Assembly (NCBI GenBank): GCA_015501585.1
Contig: JADNRY010000004.1
Span: 248,001-312,000 of the forward strand
Length of the DNA stretch: 64,000 nt
Direction: 5' to 3'
From: Rhodocollybia butyracea
Lineage: Eukaryota; Basidiomycota; Agaricomycetes; Agaricales; Omphalotaceae
Shown here: positions 47,494 to 59,634 of the stretch, piece by piece
How the letters are laid out: every line of letters starts with the position of its first letter
How positions within the stretch are numbered: the first letter of the stretch is position 1
Made by a program: the position numbers and the translations under genes
The notes under the pieces: generated by a model
Told to the model about the DNA's origin: nothing
The model's database searches: none
The model's input: only the letters and a program-made list of their open reading frames with translations

Positions 47494-49175
47494 CTAAGAA
47501 TCAAAGATAGCACCATACGCAGGAATTCCTCGACTTTCCATCCCATAGACCACCTTTCGGGTGAGTTTAGGGTTTGAGATAATGAAGACGGCCTCGGCTT
47601 GGGACTCCAGTACCAGTTTATACGTGACAGCGACCATATCTGGACGCCCTTGTTTTCGTGTGTCCCAGATCCATGCGTCAGGATCCGATTTCTTCACCGC
47701 TTCGATAATCTTTGTGCCGTATGTCATCTCTGGAGCGGGTGTACTCCAGAAAATTCGGTGTGGTGTATAGTTTGCATAGAATAGGGAAAGTGGTGGACCA
47801 ATTCCCGACCCAGTGGCTACCACTACGATCTTTCGGAAGAGCTTGGAGGTGTACAAAAGACCGTGGAGCGGGTTGCCTCTGATCCAAAGCTTCTTCGGAG
47901 GATTATAAATAATATCACTGGTCCAGTCGCCCGCATTCGACACGACGATAGAGAAACCTTCGGGTCGGCCGGTTTCCTCATTGACATCTGGGACTGTGGC
48001 AAATGCATGCCATTCCAGAAGAGGTTTATTGGAAACTTTTAGTCCATAGAAGGGTTTGATATCTCGGTACTTGAAATGGAGCCGGGTAACATGATTCGAG
48101 AGGACTTCTGGAAACACGTCAACATGCCGCAGACGCACCCAAGAGACAGCTGTGCATGATGATGATATAATGAACGTCCAAAACGAGGACGTGCTGATGA
48201 GATATCGACCGAGGGATGGTGGATTTTCTTCCATTAGTCGATACTGGTTCCCCGCAAAGCACTGGTGCAGCCTGCATTTTTTCTGAGTACGGAACGTGAT
48301 AAGCAACGAAAAAAAACGACTCACCAAAACGTGCACAAGGCCACCCAACCTGAATAACGATGGATTGCCTCAAAGTGATCATGATACCTCCGTCGGAAGT
48401 TAGGGTGAGCCCCCGCAAGGATGAAACAGAACATGAGAACCAGAATGTAACAAGTTATCACATTCGCAAGGGACCATTTAGTGGGATCTCTGATGTGGTC
48501 CTTGGTAGTTACTGCGGTGTACATCACAAACCAAACCACAGACGCGACACCAGCACCTGAGTGAGCCCCCCCATAGTGAAATACCTTGGCAAGGCGTTGT
48601 CTGTAGCTCGATATATAAGACAGTGTTCCTTCGGTAAGAGAGGGAAAATGACCTTATCCACAATGGAGCGCTTAATGGACATATATCGGTCGCAATTTCG
48701 TATACTATGTTGACAAAATTTTCTTGGCGGAAGAGGAGGGTAATCATCAGGTTGGCGGAGGTTGCACTGCCTACATTTTGTGCGGATGGGGCTCCTCGAT
48801 TCTGAGCCACAAAAGCGATGAAAGCGATGAGATTGGCGGCAAACATAACCGTGAAGGTTTTGCGGTAGTATGAGAATGCGATGTCTACGAAGATGATGGT
48901 CAGGCAATATCGAAAAATGAGGATTTCGGCGTACAGTGTAGCCACCGTGTAAAACTAGAATGTCCTATTTTCGATGGAAGTTCTACAGCATCCAGAGACT
49001 CAACACCAAGCTCGGTAACCTCGGCAGCTTTTTTCTCGATGTCAAGGGAGTGAACAGAGCTGGGCGACGAGCTCGATGTCGGAGTCACATCATGAGATCC
49101 AGTAGTCTTACTGACGGAAAGTGACACTGAGAGAGCGTCTTCGGAGTGCTTCTCGGGGTCGCCAGTAGGTGACAT
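47494..49175 (-). CDS. TmpA-like transmembrane flavoprotein
   Basis: Four minus-strand exons: 49175-49020, 48954-48653, 48600-48325, 48271-47494; 503 residues. A Ser/Thr-rich cytosolic N-terminus is followed by several membrane helices (FTVMFAANLIAFIAFVAQ, VVWFVMYTAV, VITCYILVLMFCFILAGAHP). A C-terminal FAD/NAD(P)-binding-like part follows (RKIVVVATGSGIGPPLSLF, GRPDMVAVTYKLVLESQAEA, GIPAYGAIFDS). This layout matches TmpA-type integral membrane proteins and the C-terminus of some adenylate-forming reductases. TmpA in Aspergillus is linked to developmental signalling (family knowledge). The first intron (66 nt, GAG|GTTACC to TTCTAG) is inferred from phase; the other two are clear. ATG 49175 is the first in frame. 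Confidence 0.8.
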
Positions 49176-52107
49176 TTCGAAAACCAAGCAAAAGTGGGTG
49201 GTTAATTCTTTTCTGGTCTATCACCTATCCGTTTTAAAGCAGTTCGACGCAATCGTGTTTGAATATAGAATCCATAGTGTGTAGTCGAGATTTCCTCCCT
49301 TGATTTAGTTTTTCCCCGACATTCTCAGTTCTCATACGGGTGGTGGTTACGTGAAAATACAGTTCATCTAGATAATCCCGATCTTATCCTTCATGTACCT
49401 GGCAGAATTGGATTTGAGTGAAGATCTGTGCTCCTCCGACATCCGCCAACAGTAGCCAACAGCTTGCACGAGCTTGCACACGTCTTCGATCCGTGATACG
49501 CTGAACACGTCTGGCAGTGCCATGTGAATGATTCTTATTCAAGATCTACCTGGTGGAAGTTGGCTTATTAGGATAATGGTTGATAGGGCCTCCATACATA
49601 ACAATTTTAGCATCTATTTACACTCGGACGATGTTGTTTCTAGGTTTCAAAACTTTCACACCCCCAAATTCATTAAATCCCGCGACAGACATCGCCTGAT
49701 GAGGCTTTTTTGGGAATGCCCATTTTTTTCGGTTGTAAGGATCCAAAGAATATCCGCATGAGAGTAAGTTACTTGAGAACTTGAACATTCCTGACAAAAG
49801 CTACCACATCGGTAAACTGCCATTGAGAATGTCGCGTACCTACGCATAAGACTCATACTTAAGCATGTGGCACATGGATAAAGCAGGTTCGAATCATTAA
49901 ATGCTCAAGAATTCGGCGATCTATAACACCGGCCATGGAGGTGATCATTTCCGACCAGTTTCCGACCTGAATATGATGAAAAGGCTTACAAATCAGACTC
50001 GTCGGAAGCGACCCTAAGCGACCCTTGGGTTTCGTATACCTTTTAGTCTTTTAGCCTCCTACTTAGATGTTAAAATGGCAAGTCGAGGTTAGTTTAGGTG
50101 AGGACGATGTCACTTTGATCATAAGATAGCTAGTTTCGACAAATAGATATGTTTTGAGAAATAAATAATAGCGAGATGGACTAATAGCTTCTATAATTCG
50201 GAGGGATACGGCAGAATTGTGATACTTAACCGGGAAAGTAGGAGAACCAGGGTAAACGGGAGAGCCCGCCACCAGCCGCCACCTGAGCATTGAGCTCCAA
50301 GTCATGTATCAGATTAATTGGGGAGCGAGGAAGGTCGAGTGAGATGATTGAGTGGTGCATGCTCATGAGTAGCGATATCAGCGGAAAGACCCGAACTGAT
50401 ACAGATATAAAGTTTGTTTAAGATTTTCGAAGTGCTCCAGGGAACACCTCGGAGTCGAGAGGCACGCGACTTAAATATAGGATTCCATGGAGCTATGGCT
50501 ATAGCATATGTGCCAGTTTCCTAGGATAGGAAGCCCCGATGTAGCACATACGCTTTTGCGTGAGCAACCGTAGGCAACCGTTCGATACCACCATCATTCA
50601 AAGGCCCTCAGACTCGTCCCAAATCCCGTATACGTCTCCTGGCACGTTTCAGAAAATCCTACGGTAGATTTATGTACCACCCGCAGTTAAATGGGCGTCT
50701 CAACATCCTTCGGATGGAACAGGGACATCATCCTCTTGAAATGGGGCCGCAGTCTGCTGAAAGAACATTGAAGGAACTGAGTGTGCGCTAAAGGAAGGGC
50801 GGTCAGAATTGAGACCATCGTGGTGGAAGCTGCAGTCTAACAGAACAGTCTTGATAGTGAACGCCTTTGCAAGTTGATCACAAAACCGAAAAGAATACAA
50901 TTCCCCTAATGCACCCAGAGCAAGCCGAAAGAGCTCGCGTGATCGTTGTCATCGCTTCAACTTCGACTCTTGACTCAAATGATAAAGATGCAGCGTTACA
51001 TTCAAGGATCGTAATGGTTCTCTAAGAGGTACAGAATCGCGCCTCTTGTCTAATATGTCGGTACCAAGTCGCTAGTGTGACAAATGTGGTGGTACTCTGT
51101 TCTGGGTTGCCGGTACCGATGACGAAGCTAGTCACGACAAAGGTAACAGCGGAGACGAGTATACGAGCTGGACCTCGAACAGACCCCAAAGATTTTATGG
51201 GTTTAACAACCTCACAAGGGTCTTACATGCAGTACAAGGTAACTGGGCATGATGAGTCAAACACCTAAGATTGCCAGCGACAAGCGAAAGTGGCATAAAG
51301 ATCACTTTGCATAAACCGACCAATAAAGCGTTCTGGACGTCCATCCGGAGGATGGATTAACCCGAAGATATAGAAACTTCATGTGGATTGGAATACATGA
51401 TGCGTACATTAGGAATGTAGTAGCTTCAATATGGCTTTTGCAGGAACGAGCAGAGTGTTCTCACTACAAGACATGAACCATATATCCAGACAAAAAAATG
51501 CGGAAGCCCAGGCCAAGGAACATACTGTGCCTGGGTCTCTTATCTCCTGTGGGGTAGACGGGAGTAGAAAGATAAACAGGACAATGATATGGAGGCAGCG
51601 CTATGGCATCAACCCACACTGGCTATCGTCTTGCGATAGTGGAAGAGAAAAGCCTGGAAATGAAAAAAGGCCGACGTGGGACCGTTGCGAAACTCCTTAT
51701 CGCAGTCAACGTACCTTAGTTGGAGATTTACGCCGCTGCCAACGTGTGATATCGAACGAGGGCAGAGCATACAAACAGCAGAGAGTGAGTGACAGATAGG
51801 AAAGCATAGTCACTGAAAGATTCAATCTTGATTGAAAAACGTTGCACAAGAAATACGACAGGAAAGCCCAAAGTGTACTGTTGCGAAAAACAGCAAGATG
51901 TGGTACAAAACGAAAGCAATCTCTCAGAAAATTGAACCAAAAAACACTAACCCGAGAGTTTCAGTAGTGAACCAGATTAACGATTCAGGACAGGCTCAAG
52001 GGTTATTTCTGTTGGCTGTGGCCTCGAATACAACAGAGATCGTACCAACTTCATGGGTTCGACAAACCTCACTGCATAGTCTAAATTTTAGGATTACGGC
52101 CATACAG
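49176..52107. other. 3-kb spacer without a supported gene
   Basis: A plus-strand frame at 51431-51799 (122 residues, ATG start) is the longest. It has no recognised domain, no neighbouring exon and opposite-strand frames of equal length. The bases above 49175 should hold the TmpA-like promoter. Confidence 0.4.
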
Positions 52108-54437
52108 TTATGATAGAAGTTGCTCCAACTCCTCAAACTCAGCCATGGAAATATCATAGCCCAGATGTCGTTTAAGGAGCTCATGAGTGACAAACCGCTC
52201 AGGAGTGTTACCCTGCGCATCCACAAAGGAGACGTGATGATTGACCTCGCTGATTCTCTGCAGCTCATTGGCATGGCGATGATGATGCGGGCATCCGTCG
52301 ACGCCAATCAAGAAGATTGTGACATGGACCCAAGAGAGGCCGAGGAGTTCGAGTTCGAACTCATCCATATCGGTAGCTTCTCCATCGAGCAGGAGAAGTA
52401 ACCTCAGCATCGGAGTTTCCGAGCCAGCTTGCCATCCATACACGGGATGGTAAGTTGCTGATTCAGAATGTTTCTGGAAATGAAGATCCTTGACTTTTTG
52501 CCAACCAGTCATAACTCTGGTCCCTCCCCCGATACGGATATTACTCCATGTTGACTCGAAATTTTCGTGTTTAATAACACCAATGTAGTTCGCCTCACTC
52601 GAAAAAGTGATGAGCTGGTAGCCTTGAAAGTTGTGGTCATAGTTGGCCATGGCATCAGTGAAGCGACGCGTAATGGCCTTTGCAACATCTATAGCACAGA
52701 GTATTTAGTGCAATCAAGATCGCGAAAGCATCAGGCTCACCTTTGTGCTTTGGCTGCGTAGACCTAGAATAACCTGTGATGAGACATTGGTCGTAATTTG
52801 GTCTTGCGGGGTCGAAATCCATAGAGTCAGAGACGTCTAACAGGATCATGGTGTCGTCCGTAGAGACTTCGGGCCTATCAAAGGGTTTGAAAGGAGCAGG
52901 CATGACCTGCCTCGAGTAGTTTTCGGACGTGTGTTGGAGATGACATGTATCATCGGAGAATAGTATGCCGGAGGAGGTTCAACCGCTGTAGCCATCCTGG
53001 CCCGAGCCATTTCCATCTTAGAGATGGCATCTGGCTTCCTCGTTCCAACACTTCCTTCTCTGTGATTCAAGGTCCAGTACAGACGTTCTTCAGCAGTATC
53101 TTCGAATCCCCTCCAAGTAGGAGTGATTCCTCTCCACCCAGCCGAAGCTTCAATACTAAATCTTAGAGGATTGGAATTCTGGTTTGCCCAAGCTACCGGA
53201 ATCGGTTCGAAGTATCCCGCTCGTAACAGGTGATGGTACTGAATAGGCTTTTTAAACCGAAGGTAGGCGATCTTAGTGCTTATACCAAGCCTTTCCTGGT
53301 ACAACCCCACGATCTGTCTCCACTCCTGATCTGGCCATCTACCATGCTCTTCATCCATGATCGCGTTTCGCAACTCTTGGCCCTGGTGAGCTCCGCTCTT
53401 GGGAGTCACTTTAGAGATGATGGCTCTTTTTATGGTGGAAAACCTGGATACTTTGGAGCTCTCTGGGACACTGGTCGTGGATGAGTTGGTGATATGATGT
53501 CGTTGGTTTGATAGGGCGTCGGCGAAACTCGTGTTTGAAATTGATCCAAGCCGGTCGACTGCCCATATGTTGAACGACGGTTCTTCAGCATCTATGGCGG
53601 CTTGGGCTTGTGCATTGAGGTCCGCATTTATCCGCGTGGTCTGGTGAACCGCCATGGTATAGTACTGCGGACTTGGCCTTTGCCCGACCCAGGAGGTGTG
53701 ATTACGGTAGGGTGAATCGACACGATATGTATAAGGGTTGCTAGTAAGAATAGCGCGAGCATTTTGATAGCAGTCATGGTAGTATTTTTCCCCTGCTCAA
53801 AGGAGTTAGCGCACTTGATATCTCACAACAGGTAGTACTTACCGGGGTACATGACCGCCCTAGACCATGCTTCATGAACACCAAGCCGATCTATTTTCTT
53901 GAACTTATATTGGTGAATATCACAGTAACAGCAGTCTGTATCGTGCTCTGGTTCAATATCGCTATTGTAGACACCGTGAGTCTGCTGAACAACTTGTAGA
54001 AGGTTTTGCATATATTGCTATAAGCCATCGGAGGGTATTAGCTCGTCACTATGTTCAAATGGTAAAGCGCACCTCATCTCGAGCGCGAATGCGCCCAGCT
54101 TCGATTACTGCATTCGTATGAAGACGCTGAGTGCCCGTCGCGGTTGTGGTAGTTTGAGGATACGGCAAGCAGGAGTAGACTGGGAACCTGGTGGCATCAG
54201 TATCCTCCACGATGTGTGAGTCTTTATATTGGCCAACGGCTTCGTCGATATTATTTGCACCCTTGAAAGGATATTAGTAAGATTAGGGTTCATTGACATT
54301 CAAGAAGATCCTACCTCCAGAAACATTAAAGAGGTCCTTTCATTCGTGTATGGATCGACTGCAATGGAATTGGCTAAGATTGGCTACATCATTTCTGGAG
54401 GGCATATACATGATGGTGGTAGCGATTCCACTGGCAT
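52108..54437 (-). CDS. von Willebrand factor A domain protein
   Basis: Minus-strand exons: 54437-54410 (5' end uncertain), 54358-54315, 54261-54073, 54017-53843, 53792-52945, 52906-52741, 52688-52108; about 676 residues. The C-terminal vWA domain has a complete metal-binding site: LLDVSDSMDF (DxSxS), RIGGGTRVMTG (Thr) and LLLLLDGEATD (Asp). The N-terminal region is family-like but unnamed (GVHEAWSRAVMYPGEKYYHD, SAGWRGITPTWRGFEDTAEE). Between 52945 and 52906 I use a 38-nt intron (GTCATC...GGCAG) because the frame changes there; a one-base indel is the alternative. The open frame continues above 54437 to about 54536 (EDYLFSGHRDWSEP), so a further 5' exon is likely. Metal-dependent protein binding is inferred. 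Confidence 0.75.
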
Positions 54438-54537
54438 GTTGACAGTTGATACATCCACCGGCTTTGGCTCGGACCAGTCTCTGTGGCCTGAAAAGAGATA
54501 GTCTTCGAAGATCGAGCGCTCTTTACATATGTAGTCC

Positions 54538-55904
54538 TATATGTCGAAGATGGTACAAAACAGGCCGACTTAGCGCCTGATCATCAATGCTTACACACGT
54601 GTATTCGGCGCTAATCCAACACAGAACTGTAGATTATGAAGACGTCCCTCATTCTCTCTACACGGATTTCACCCTAAGGTTGTAGGCTCCCTGGTCAAAA
54701 CCGGCGACCCAAGATCCTAGACGAAGAAGTAAAGAGTAATAACGGAGCAGTGGACAAATGAATGGGAGATACGTTACAAGTCGTGTGCAAGATTCAGGTG
54801 AGTCCAGACTTTTGTACGTGAGGCCGGGTTAGGATAAACGCGCGTTTAGCTTGAGGTTCGAGGTTTGCGATTGCAAAAAAAGAATTCGCAAATCGAGAAT
54901 CCCTCCCCTAGAACAGCAGGGATTTAGGTGAGCAGAGCAATGGATAATCGGTATCAAATGTTCCCCGGTACTTTGTGGTTGATTTCGAAGCCTTACGACT
55001 TTCCGTCTTGGAGTTTTGAACATGACCCGGGCCAACAAATGCCTGGTCAAGATGGATGCCAGATAAAGGAAAAATATGTCCAAGTCACAACACGCAATGC
55101 CAATTCTTCACAGGCGAAAGTGGGTTAAGAACCTTTATCTGGCCATCCTTCAATTGTATACATGTTTCAAACACGTCTTTACCTCTGCTACCACAAATCC
55201 GTGTTTTGATCAAGTTTGCCTTCTAGAAGCACCTACAGGCACTTCTCGTTTCCCATTCACCTCGGAAGACTTGTTGCTCATGTTTGAGAGCTGGTATTGC
55301 TTTTTCCGAGGATGGATATCAGCCAACATCATCATTTACACTGCTCTCTTCATCGCTTGCCGCTAAAATGAATCGGACGACTGCGTTCGTCGTCGATTTT
55401 CCCGTTTTAATCTAGAAACGTTCCTTCACACCTGGAACGAACATCACCCTACTAGTTTGGACGAGTTTTGGATAGGTCATGAGAGTGCTAGTGACCTTTG
55501 ACGCGTTGACGCCTAGCACGCAGTGATTCTACTAACTCGGCTTCCTGATGGTACTCCTATCATACTTTAAGTGCACCACCTTTCCGCCCTTCTCATTCTG
55601 CACCCTTTCTATCTCCTACCCTTTTCCATCTACTACCACTGCCCCTACTCCTCCCTCTCCATACTCCTATCTGTGCCAATGATACTATCAAAGAAGTAAC
55701 TAGCTTTTCCCAAAATTTCATCATCTCCTCTTTTCAGATGCCCCCGTTACTGCAATTGCCTTTGAGATCGAAATGAGATTAGATAGCTTTCGGTATACCT
55801 GTCAGCCTATGTGTCGCTCAGCAACAATTAGTATCTAATCCCGTTCGGGAGTTTCTCGGAGGAGTGGGTACAAAGGATGAGATCATCAGTTTTTTCTCTG
55901 AACT
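54538..55904. other. Spacer
   Basis: A plus-strand frame at 55076-55366 has an ATG and 96 residues but no domain or splice support. Positions 55570-55680 are pyrimidine-rich, typical of a fungal promoter region before the gene at 55944. Confidence 0.4.
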
Positions 55905-55911
55905 TATAAAA
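55905..55911 (+). promoter_or_regulatory. TATA box of the MDR oxidoreductase
   Basis: TATAAAA lies 33 nt upstream of the ATG at 55944, after a pyrimidine-rich tract. Confidence 0.55.
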
Positions 55912-55943
55912 ACGCCACAAATCTCTTTCAGTAATTCATTGGA

Positions 55944-57071
55944 ATGGCACAAGATTTCCAGCTTCCTACAACGCATCGCGTCTTGCAGTTGATCTCAACT
56001 GAGGAGCCTTTGCAAGTCAAAACTATACCCACCCCTCAGCCTGGTCCCGGCAGTGCGATAGTTCAGATCCTCGTTACCGGGGTACTATCTTACTCCGGAG
56101 AGATATACAATGGCAAACGCCAGTACCCCTTCCCAAAGCCATTTGTCCCTGGCGCGAGTGCCGTTGGACGGTTGATTGCTGTTGGTCCAGATGCTACCAT
56201 GAGTCTCGGCCAACTGGTGTTACTCGATTGCGCCATCCATGCTCGCGACGATCCTTCCGCAGTCATGCTTTCCGGCATTGTCGAAGGTTTCACCGAAGCC
56301 AGCCGAAAACTCATGCATGGGGAATGGCGGGATTCTACTTATGCACAGTACACGAAGTTCCCTCTCGAGAATTGTATTCCTCTGAACGAAGAGCGTCTTC
56401 TTGGCTCGCCATCGACCGGCGGTTTTGGGTACCGCGTTGAGGAGCTTGTACACATATCCCGGCTTCTGGTTCCTTATGGCGGACTGAGCGATGTTGGTCT
56501 CAAGGCTGGGGAGACCGTAGTGATTGCCCCCGCCACTGGCCCATTCGGTAACGCCGCCGTCCGGGTCGCCTTGGCTATGGGTGCGGGGAGGGTTATTGCT
56601 ATGGGTCGAAACGAAAGTGCTTTGAAAGAGCTATCCGCGTCGAATGCCCGGGTCTACACCGTCAAAATCACTGGTGATGACCAGGCTGATACACAGGCTA
56701 TCACCAAATTAGGTCCCGTCGACGTGTTTTTTGACATCTCCCCACCTATGGCAGCTCATTCGACACACCTTAAGAGTGCCATAGCTTCACTGCGACACGG
56801 GGGAAGAGTTAGTCTTATGGGTGGGATTAAGACCGATATATCATTCCCCTATGCTTCATTTATGCACAGAAATCTATCGCTGAAGGGTACTTGGATGTAT
56901 ACTCGGTACCAGATGCTCAGTTTCGTAAGGTTGATTGAAAGTGGTCTCCTGCCTATTGGAAAGGGGAGCGGTCTGATTGTCGAGCGCAAGTTCGGTCTTG
57001 AGGACTGGAAGGAGGCCTTCGAGGCCGCGAGTGTAGCTGGAATTAACGAAGTAGTAGTTTTTGTCCCTTAA
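55944..57071 (+). CDS. MDR-family (zinc-less) alcohol dehydrogenase-like oxidoreductase
   Basis: A single uninterrupted frame of 375 residues; no intron, unlike nearly all other genes here. The N-terminal GroES-like domain has PFVPGASAVGRLIAVG. The Rossmann part has GETVVIAPATGPFGNAAVRV and ALAMGAGRVIAMGRNESAL for NAD(P)(H) binding, then HGGRVSLMGG. Typical zinc ligands (GHE and the four-Cys structural loop) are absent. It therefore belongs with the non-zinc quinone or isopropanol-type oxidoreductases. Start at 55944 is supported by the TATA box at 55905. It is convergent with the MADS gene, 177 bp apart. Cytosolic by lack of signals; substrate unknown. Confidence 0.88.
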   Translation: MAQDFQLPTTHRVLQLISTEEPLQVKTIPTPQPGPGSAIVQILVTGVLSYSGEIYNGKRQYPFPKPFVPGASAVGRLIAVGPDATMSLGQLVLLDCAIHARDDPSAVMLSGIVEGFTEASRKLMHGEWRDSTYAQYTKFPLENCIPLNEERLLGSPSTGGFGYRVEELVHISRLLVPYGGLSDVGLKAGETVVIAPATGPFGNAAVRVALAMGAGRVIAMGRNESALKELSASNARVYTVKITGDDQADTQAITKLGPVDVFFDISPPMAAHSTHLKSAIASLRHGGRVSLMGGIKTDISFPYASFMHRNLSLKGTWMYTRYQMLSFVRLIESGLLPIGKGSGLIVERKFGLEDWKEAFEAASVAGINEVVVFVP

Positions 57072-57248
57072 GTAACTTGTACATGGATTATCACACTAAT
57101 ACATACATTCATATCCATTTCCAGAGAGAGATTTAACAAGGACGACTATAGGTATGCAGAGTCCACCGTGAATGTCCAGAACAGCGTGTCTGTAGGAATA
57201 AGAAACGATTGAGAAATAACCGGCATAGATACGAGAAAAAGAAATCTT

Positions 57249-59634
57249 TCAAGTTCTCCTGATCCTCTCCTTTGCTCCCTCCTTCGTCGATTTAGAACCA
57301 GCTATGGATGAACTTGCGGCAGTTTTCAGCCTATCCTGCCGCTCCTTCTCTTTGCTCCTATCCTTTGTCTTGTCTGGCCCCGTTTTTGACTTTGACGGCT
57401 TTTTCTGCACTCTACCGCCTCCCGGAGGCTTATAGTCTGACCCTTCATCCTCACTATCATTTCCACCGCTATGACCATCATCCAACGACGCCGGAGACTC
57501 TGGTATCACGACCTCCGTCTTGCGCTTCTTGGTCAGAGGCATCGAGTTCGTCGATTCGACACCAGGAGCATGAGGGTTCGACTCCAAATCGTGGACGCCA
57601 CCCTGATGAACGGAGGGCGGTAAAGAGGACATCGATATCGAGGAGAGATTGGGAAGCGCAAACGAATCACCGGAAGCAGAACCCGGGTTGGCATTCGTAG
57701 GTGTGTCTTCACCGTTATGACCACTGAGATTCGTGAAGACGTCGACAAGCATTTGTCTGTCGAGAGCCGCATTGGAAGTTGGGTTTCGCAAACCGCCTGC
57801 TCCGAAAGCATCGCCACCGCGCATGCTCATGCCGACATTGATATTGGGCATCGACCCACTACCAGCACCGCCGCCTCGCCAGCCAGAAGGAGCAGTAGGG
57901 TTATGGCCGGACTGAGGGGAGGTCGCGAGAAAATCCAGCCAGTTGGCGTCTGGATTTGAAATGGCGGGGAAATCGAGCTCAGGTGGAAAGGCCGGTCCAG
58001 ATGAAGACGGGCCTGTAATAACAGCTGAGATAGGTCTGAAAGATGAACGATAAAGCCAACTCACCACCTTGCCCTCCTCCGGTTGTTGGCCATTCCATCC
58101 CAGCTGGAGCAGACGCACGGCCTCCATTGCGAGGCTCTACAGAATCTAATAACACTGCGAGATCGCCAAAGTCCCTTTCGTTTGACTGGCCTTCGGCGCC
58201 AGACATACTGCGTCGTTGAAAGTCATGCACGTCATGATGAGAGTGGTGTCGGTGCATCGAATGGTGCGGGTGAGCGTCCGTAGGTGACTGCTGTGAGTGA
58301 TGATAGGATGGCCCAGACCTTTCTCTCCGTTGGGCAAGTTGCTGCTGATGCTGTTGCTGTAGCATAAATTGCTGATACATCAAGCGCGCCCTTGGAGCAT
58401 CCATACGTAGAGCATCAATGTCTCTCATATCCCTGATACCAAGAGCATTGATAGCGTTCAGGTGGTTCATGTTGAAATTCTGCGACATTCCAGGGCCACC
58501 TCGGAAATCGAGAGGAGGTGTACCAAACAACTCGACGGGTGGGCGAGACATAGGTAGTGACATGTATGGATCATGAGGAGGCCCGGAAAAGCCACCTCGG
58601 AGGTGTGATGGAAAGTGACCTGGATAACCATGGTAAGACGGAGGTGACCTACTTCGACTACGAGAGTCACGAGGTGCGACATGGGAATGAGAACGTTTGC
58701 GAGGATTAGGAGAGTGTCTACCTCTGTCTCGACTACGTTCGCGTGAAGAGGAGCTATGGCGACGGGATGAGCTAGAAGGTTCACGTGCGACTTTAGCTTT
58801 GGAGCTAGCTTTAGAAGTAGACTTGGACTTTGATGCAGTGGTGGCAGGTTCCTCAATGGGAATGTCGTCGTCGTCGTCATCTCCTTCACCAATGTCGTCT
58901 AGTTTCGTGGCAGCAACGCCGGAAAAGTCATTAGGACCACGGCAGTCCTTTTCACCGGAGAACTGAGTGAAAACATATATAACTTTGAAGTTAGAACAAG
59001 CGAGAGTTTACTAACCTTTAAATGCCTCTTAACGATATCCCGCACATCAGTCGAAGAGTACTCGTATAGTTTTTCGTGTTGGCCGGGCTTCTCGTCTGTG
59101 TCGTCATTTGAGCAACGAATGAAATCAACTACCTTTAGCGCTCACCAAAGATGATTACTGCTACGTCGACGCTACAAAGGACTCCGAGTTCGTATGCTTT
59201 CTTGAAGAGCCCATTCTTTCTCTGTAAAAATAATAAACTTTTTGTAGGTCAATCCGGCGGCTATTTGCTCACCTGGAAGGGGCGACGTGCAAGTCAGGGG
59301 TTCAGGATGAATTGCGCGGGTTGAGGTCCATGAGGGTGGAGCGAAAGACCGGAAAGTAAGGAAATTATTGACAAGCAAATAAAATTGCGCCAAGAGTAAA
59401 AAGAGGTTATTTTAAAACCTGTTTCGCGCGTTGAAATTATTCGCTCACCTTCGAAAAGTAAACAAGTCAGCAAAGTCAAATAACTTGAACAGCGAAACTT
59501 ACAAACCTTCAAGAATGTTACTGAACGATTTCTTTCGTGCTATAACTTCCAGTCAACAAAACAAGAACGACGGCTGCGCATCCCAAAAAAAAACTCACTG
59601 TGATAGGCTGGATTTCAATCTTTCTTCTGCCCAT
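57249..59634 (-). CDS. MEF2-type MADS-box transcription factor (Rlm1-like)
   Basis: Six minus-strand exons: 59634-59599, 59539-59507, 59221-59146, 59095-59016, 58962-58065, 58012-57249; 628 residues. The MADS box is split over the first three exons: [43 protein letters not shown] then AVIIF. A MEF2-like extension follows ([20 protein letters not shown]). The rest is disordered: an acidic run, an Arg/Ser-rich stretch (RSRDRGRHS), Gln/His-rich repeats ([14 protein letters not shown]), and a basic Lys-rich tail. In fungi such factors act downstream of the cell-wall-integrity MAP kinase; that role is inferred. Intron 2 is 285 nt, much longer than the others. The initiator Met fits the family exactly. 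Confidence 0.92.

Noticed and set aside
54229..54501. Plus-strand 90-residue frame
   Set aside because: Antisense to the 5' exons of the vWA gene, which have consistent phases and protein-like sequence.
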